In this document: piece after piece, positions 58,780 to 64,000 of the stretch
Layout: each line of letters starts with the position of its first letter
How positions within the stretch are numbered: the first letter of the stretch is position 1
Origin: Conchocele bisecta
Lineage: Eukaryota > Mollusca > Bivalvia > Lucinida > Thyasiridae
Direction of reading: 5' to 3'
DNA length: 64,000 nt
Assembly: GCA_029237695.1 (NCBI GenBank)
Contig: CM055271.1
Span: 29,914,695-29,978,694, forward strand
Notes under the pieces: generated by a model
The model's database searches: none
Seen by the model: only the letters and a program-made list of their open reading frames with translations
Told to the model about the DNA's origin: nothing
Made by a program: the position numbers and the translations under genes

Positions 58780-60005
58780 ACATTCAAGCTAAAGCCAATC
58801 GCTCATACGGTAAAGAAGTTATAGGAGAATGAAGAAATGTGCACGCATCTATAATTGAATGCGACATTTCAAGGTTACTTGACGTTGACCTTGAGCACGG
58901 AGGGAGCATCGGTGAGGCGGGGAATGAAAATATGAATGATGAGAAACATGCACATGAAGGTTCAAGCCAATCGCTCGTACACTAACGAAGTTACAGGATA
59001 ATTTCGATACTCGCACGCATATGCTGAATGTAAAATTTCATAGTTATTGACATTAACGTGGGGAACGTGGGGAGCATGGGTCTGGCGGGAAATGCAAGTT
59101 TGAATGATCGGAAACATGCCCATGAAGTTTCACGTCAATCGCTTGTAAACTAAAGAAGTTCTAGTGGAATAGCGAACGCGCACAAATCTACTGAATGTCA
59201 ATTTTCAAAGTTATTTGACCTTGACCGTGAGGCGGGAGAGGACGGGTGGGCGGGGAATCAAAATGTGAATGATGAGGAAAATGCACATGAAGTTTCAAGC
59301 CAATCGCTCATACAGTAAAGAAGTTATAGGGAATGGAGAAACGCACACGTATCTACTGAATGTAAAATTCCAAAGTTATATGACCTTGACCTTGGGGCGG
59401 GAGAGGACGGGTGGGCGGGGAATCAAAATGTGAATGATGAGGAACATGCACATGCAGTTTCTAGCCAATCGCTCATACAGTAAAGAAGCTATATGGAATG
59501 GAGAAACGCACACGTAACTACTGAATGTAAAATTCCAAATTTATATGACCTTGATCGTGGGTTTGGGGAAGCGTGGGTGAGGAAGGGAATGATGAGAAAC
59601 ATGCACATGAAGGTACAAGCCAATCGCTCATAAAGTAAAGACGTTATACGGGAATAGAGAAACGCGCAACAATCTTCTGAATGTGAAATTTCAAAGTTAT
59701 TGTACATTGACCTTGTGCACAGGGGAGCATGGATGAGGTGGTGAAAGACTATATGGATGATAATAAGCATGTACATGAAGTTTGAAGTCAATCGGTCATA
59801 CGCTAAAGAGGTTATACGAGAATGGAGAAATGCGCACGAATCTACTGAATGTGAAAATATAATGAATATGACATTTCAAAGTTATTTGACCTTGGGCACG
59901 GGGGAGCATGGGTGATGTGGGAATGAAAATATGGATGGTAATAAACATGTACATGAAGTTTGAAGCCAATCGGTCATACGCCAAAGAGTTATAAAAGAAT
60001 AGAAA
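58780..60005. repeat. Tandem array, about 168-bp unit, 8 copies
   Basis: CCAATCGCTCATAC(A/G)GTAAAGAAGTT-type blocks start near 58797, 58967, 59136, 59302, 59465, 59620, 59789 and 59966. Each unit also has ATGCACATGAAGTTTCAAG, CTACTGAATGTAAAATT and TGACCTTGACCTTG. The reverse complement resembles the unit of the array at 1436-4530. Confidence 0.85.
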
Positions 60006-60398
60006 ACGTGACGGACAGATAGACGGACGGACTATCTAACGGTTAACTATCAGCCGTAGAATATGTAAGGCCGTCTGTTGGGGATGGCTCAACGTGCTCA
60101 CCAGTGCTATACACTCAGTTGGGGTTGATTAGAAGGTCGGAGCCACTCCAGCTCGCCTTGGAGCGCCGTTTGATAGTCTGGGCACGGGTGGTAGCCCGGG
60201 ACTCTGAGATCTAGGTTAATTTCGAATAAATCCACAATGCGATCGAGTGCGTGTTAATAAAAGTAACTACTCCGTTGTTCGTTTTAGAGAGGTTCCACAG
60301 AAGGTGCAATTCAGATGGTGATCACAACAACAGCGTCACACATGTGTGCCATTTTTCATAAGTTGGGTTGAATGATAAACTGTGAAGGGAACCACTAT

Positions 60399-60471
60399 TA
60401 CAGTGGAACTTCTCTAAACCAAACACCCTGGGAGGTCCCCAGGGTGTCCGGTTTAGCGATGTTCCACTGTA
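60399..60471. mobile_element. 73-bp palindromic pogo-like MITE
   Basis: TACAGTGGAAC at the left and GTTCCACTGTA at the right are exact inverses. The centre CACCCTGGGAGGTCCCCAGG is palindromic, and the ends are TA. Confidence 0.75.
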
Positions 60472-60674
60472 AATCAGACATTTGACTATGCAGATGTTGA
60501 TCACAACAACGTTACGTTACAACAAATGAAACCGTGAACAAAGACCACATGTGGACACATACCAGAGTGTTCTCTTCCCGTGGTTGGCTTATTTTCACAG
60601 GTCTTACTGCTTTATGCATAGTTTCTGAGATATGACAATTTAACAGATAGGGTCAATATGTTGTTATGTACCAG

Positions 60675-60977
60675 TAGCCTATTTTATCAAAATTTCAAAG
60701 TATACTTATCTGGCAAAGTATACTTTGAGGGAGAAATTTTCAATTTTAGTATAAATTTATTAATTTTTATTATACTGAATTTATTACATTATCACAGCCA
60801 TTTTGGCTGTGATAATGTAATAAATTCAGTATAATAATTCTGCATACTTTTAATCATCAGATATATGCAGTCGTTAGTTATATATGTAATATTACATTTC
60901 GGGAAAAATAAATGATTACTCCCTCAAAGTATACTTTGCTAGATAAGTATACTTCGCAATGTTGGTGAAATAGGCTA
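60675..60977. mobile_element. TAGCCTATTTCACC MITE family, most complete copy (303 bp)
   Basis: It starts TAGCCTATTTTATC and ends TGGTGAAATAGGCTA, with AAAGTATACTTATCT / AGATAAGTATACTT subterminal arms. The centre CATTATCACAGCC / GGCTGTGATAATG is a perfect palindrome. Confidence 0.85.
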
Positions 60978-61219
60978 CTGATATATCATTCAAATAACTA
61001 TACAATAATGACAAACATGGCTATAGCCTACATATCAATTTATATATCCAATTCATTATTTAAGTTTGCGAGTAAAAGTTTGCAATCCAGATAAATATTT
61101 GCTGACTATGACGCCTGTGGATGTACTGCATCCTTTGTACGTTCGTTGTCATCTGTCTGTGTCCATTCCTAACCAATCAAACTACAATGGACAAAAACAA
61201 CAGTTGAAATCTTTATATC

Positions 61220-62085
61220 CAAATACAGTAGCCTGGTATTTACTATATATAAGGATAAATTTGATATCAAAATACACTAGCCTGATATTCAATATATAGT
61301 AATACTGTGATATAAAAATAATCTAGCCTGGTATTCACTATATAGAGATAATATTGACATCAAAAGACACTAGCCTGGTATTCACAATAGAGATAATCTT
61401 GACATCAAAATACACTAGCCTGGTATTCACTATATAGTGATACTGTGATATCAAAATAATCTAGCCTGGTATTCACTATATAGAGATAATCTTGACATCA
61501 AAATACACTAGCCTGGTATTCACTATATATTGATACTGTGATATCAAAATAATCTAGCCTGGTATTCACTATATAGAGATAATATTGTCATCAAAATACA
61601 CTAGCCTGGTATTCACTATATAGTGATACTGTGATATCAAAATAATCTAGCCTGGTATTCACTATATAGAGATAATCTTGACATCAAAATACACTAGCCT
61701 GGTATTCACTATATAGTGATACTGTGATATCAAAATAATCTAGCCTGGTATTCACTATATAGAGATAATATTGTCATCAAAATACACTAGCCTGGTATTC
61801 ACTATATAGTGATACTGTGATATCAAAATAATCTAGCCTGGTATTCACTATATAGAGATACTAGTGTCATCAAAAGACACTAGCCTGGTGTTCACTATAT
61901 AGTGATACTGTGATATCAAAATAATCTAGCCTGGTATTCACTATATAGAGATACTAGTGTCATCAAAAGACACTAGCCTGGTGTTCACTATATAGTGATA
62001 CTGTGATATCAAAATACACTAGCCTGGTATTCACTATAGAGATAATCTTGATATCAAAAGACACTAGCCTGGTATTCGCTATTTA
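61220..62085 (+). repeat. Minisatellite, about 92-bp unit made of two 46-bp halves
   Basis: TAGCCTGGTATTCACTATAT recurs about every 46 bp. Alternate halves carry AGTGATACTGTGATATCAAA or AGAGATAAT(C/A)TTG. CACTATATAGTG in every second half is a perfect 12-bp palindrome. Confidence 0.92.
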
Positions 62086-62668
62086 CTTACGAGTTGCACA
62101 GAGTTTGACATTGGTCGCCACCAATATATGAGCAGATTTCATCGCAGTTAAGCATGCCCCCAGTCTTAGCGATAATTTCCGCAATAGCGTCAATCACTGA
62201 AATAATATGTACACGTTTAACCGGCAAACAATTATAAAATAATAATGCATGAATGAGAACTAAAAACAAGCATCTGAGATATATATATATATATATAAAT
62301 TGAGCTTTTGGGATCTGTGACCAGTGTAGCTCTTGATCAAATAACACACTCCTGTTGCCTGACAATGATTGCTTGTTACAAGCACGATTGGTGTTTCATT
62401 GATGGATGCACATGCTGATCTGGATCTACACTGGTCCCAAATCTTTTAGCCACATTTCTCCAGTCAATGCCACATATAAGCAGAAGCTCGCTATTTGATC
62501 GGTATCTAACATGGTCACACATCCCATAAGCCCTATTTATCCAGTCATAGCCACAAATGTAACGCAATAGCTGTAATACATCACCAAATGATGTCATATG
62601 CATCATGCTGTGATGATATACTTACACTGTAACCGACTTTGAATGTTAAGTCTCTATCTTACGGAGGG

Positions 62669-63121
62669 CCATGGATTTTTTTTATTAATTCGTTCCCACG
62701 AAATAACAATTTGTTCACTCAATTTAACAATTCGTTCCCTCGAATTAACAATTCTTTCCACGAAATGACAATTCGTTCTCTCAATTTAGCAATTCGTTCC
62801 CTCGAATTAACAATTCGTTCCCATGATATTGTCATTTTGTGGGAACGAATTGTTAAATTGGGGGAACGAATTGTTTATTCGTGGGAACGAATTGTTAATT
62901 CGGGGAACGAGTTGTTAAATTGAGGGAACGAATTGTGATTTCGTGGGAACGAATTGCTAAATTGTGGGAACGAATTGCTAAATTGTGGGAACGAATTGTT
63001 AATTCGTGGGAACGAATTGTTAATTCGGGGGAACGAATTGTTAAATTCATGGAACGAATTGTTATTTTGTGGGAACGAATTAATACAAAAATAGTTCTAC
63101 GTCCCCTGCGGGGCTCCGTAC
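62669..63121. repeat. Foldback array of a roughly 20-bp palindromic unit (copy 2)
   Basis: Units of AACAATTCGTTCCCTCAATT and AACAATTCGTTCCCACGAA run to about 62840, then invert to GGGAACGAATTGTTAATTCG up to 63090. The right edge carries TACGTCCCCTGCGGGGCTCC, the inverse of the left edge of the array at 43253. Frames with repeating ERIVNSWERIV or RSHELTIRS patterns are artefacts. Confidence 0.85.
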
Positions 63122-63619
63122 TATCCCGCCATTTGCGTTTAAATTTCGATGCATATATTAGTGTTGGGCTTTTATTTTGTTTGGCTAAGTAATTGTCTCG
63201 GACTTCAGCCAGACCTGTGTCAACGTAGCAAGCATCGGCACAATCGTATATTAACTTTAAGCCGGTATACGGCGATAGTACATATGCACCACCCAAAGCA
63301 AGTCAATGAGTGTATCTGCTATTGACAAGCCCTGTAAAGTCGTTCCCTGGTCTACCAATAATAGTGAAATCATAATATATTATTAGAAAAATACAGCCTG
63401 TCCACACGACCACAGAAAGGGTTATAACACAACAAATAGGTGTGTAATAATTTTATACCAACAACTTTATTAAAGGTACATGCCCACGCAGTAGGCACAA
63501 ACTGTTCTTTATAGGAATTAAATATTAAATAAGTGTATAATTATGTCACTATTCCACCAGTTCTAAAAATTACAAGTGCCCGCTATACAAATATAATCAT
63601 TTATTAATTATCAATTTAC

Positions 63620-64000
63620 TGTTAGCGACGCGCGGCGGTAACAGTCTATTTTGATAATGTGCGGGGACGACGACTTTCACATCACGGCTTGCGGTGCGCA
63701 TGCGCAGTATAATACGTGCTCCAGTAGGCTTCCCAATAAGTAAACAAGAATATCTCATGTCGAAACGTCCAGGACGGAAATTGTATGAAACGGCGTCGGC
63801 CAAAAACATGCGAAATGTCTGAGGGACAGGCAGTACAGAGAGAGAGAGTGGTTAATATTGGCGACCAGATCACCAAATGGAAAGAGTTACATGGAGATTT
63901 AGATTTGGACTCGAACATAGATTTTTTATTCTCAGCTTCCGATACTTCACTGCGCATGTCAAAGATGTGATACGATTGACCGTGTCACGTGACGCGTGTT
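63620..64000. promoter_or_regulatory. CpG-rich promoter-like region
   Basis: It is richer in CG dinucleotides than the surroundings. It holds TGCGCATGCGCA (63695-63706), a palindromic NRF1-type site, and GTCACGTGAC (63984-63993), an extended E-box. Regulatory use is inferred from the motifs alone. Confidence 0.4.
63785..63970 (+). CDS. Possible first exon or small open frame, 61 aa
   Basis: An ATG frame beginning MKRRRPKTCEMSEGQ, with an internal helical stretch (VVNIGDQITKWKELHG), ending TGA at 63970. It lies directly after the NRF1-like site. No family was identified. It may be a short gene, a first exon, or chance. Confidence 0.25.
   Translation: MKRRRPKTCEMSEGQAVQRERVVNIGDQITKWKELHGDLDLDSNIDFLFSASDTSLRMSKM

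Noticed and set aside
62639..63296. Open frames with regular ERIVNSWERIV or RSHELTIRS repeats
   Set aside because: They are read-through of the foldback repeat units.

Overview
This window is animal nuclear DNA, most probably from a bivalve or other mollusc. That assignment is inference. It rests on GT-AG introns, an HSPA12-type HSP70 gene (a family known to be expanded in bivalves), several non-LTR retrotransposons, many palindromic MITEs and a Polinton. Nothing looks prokaryotic.

Host gene: the only convincing host gene is the 3' part of an HSPA12-like HSP70 on the + strand. It has three exons, 8038-8256, 12718-12871 and 39075-40126 (stop). Splice sites and phases agree and no coding damage is visible. 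The 5' exons are not recognisable and probably lie left of the window. Intron 1 (8257-12717) holds a MITE and a dead LINE. Intron 2 is about 26.2 kb and holds a complete-ended but decayed Polinton (13809-27807), a dead LINE (28557-30180) and a 7.97 kb TTAA-flanked inverted-repeat element (30851-38815) with a CR1/jockey-like LINE nested inside it.

Polinton (13,999 bp): it starts AG and ends CT, with terminal inverted repeats of about 140-152 bp and a CCATC direct repeat next to both ends. From left to right it carries a C2HC zinc-finger gene (-), a broken protein-primed DNA polymerase (+), a broken retroviral-type integrase (-), three small membrane-protein genes (-) and a capsid candidate (-). 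Then come a coiled-coil membrane protein (+) whose last part is reached through an A AAA AAC slippery heptamer, a broken conserved virion-type gene (-), a broken small-capsid candidate (+), a fibre-like gene with 144-bp shaft repeats (+) and a membrane protein (+). Polymerase and integrase meet tail to tail at 17855-17857, where both lose their 3' ends, which suggests one deletion. No packaging ATPase or maturation protease is seen, so this copy looks immobile.

Right part: 40-64 kb is repeat-rich intergenic DNA. It holds palindromic MITEs (several nested), foldback arrays of a roughly 20-bp unit, tandem arrays, and a nearly full-length two-ORF LINE on the - strand (52558-57479). The left array (1436-4530) and the right array (58780-60005) appear to be related sequence in opposite orientations. 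The last 400 bp are CpG-rich with NRF1-like and E-box motifs and may be a promoter with a first exon.
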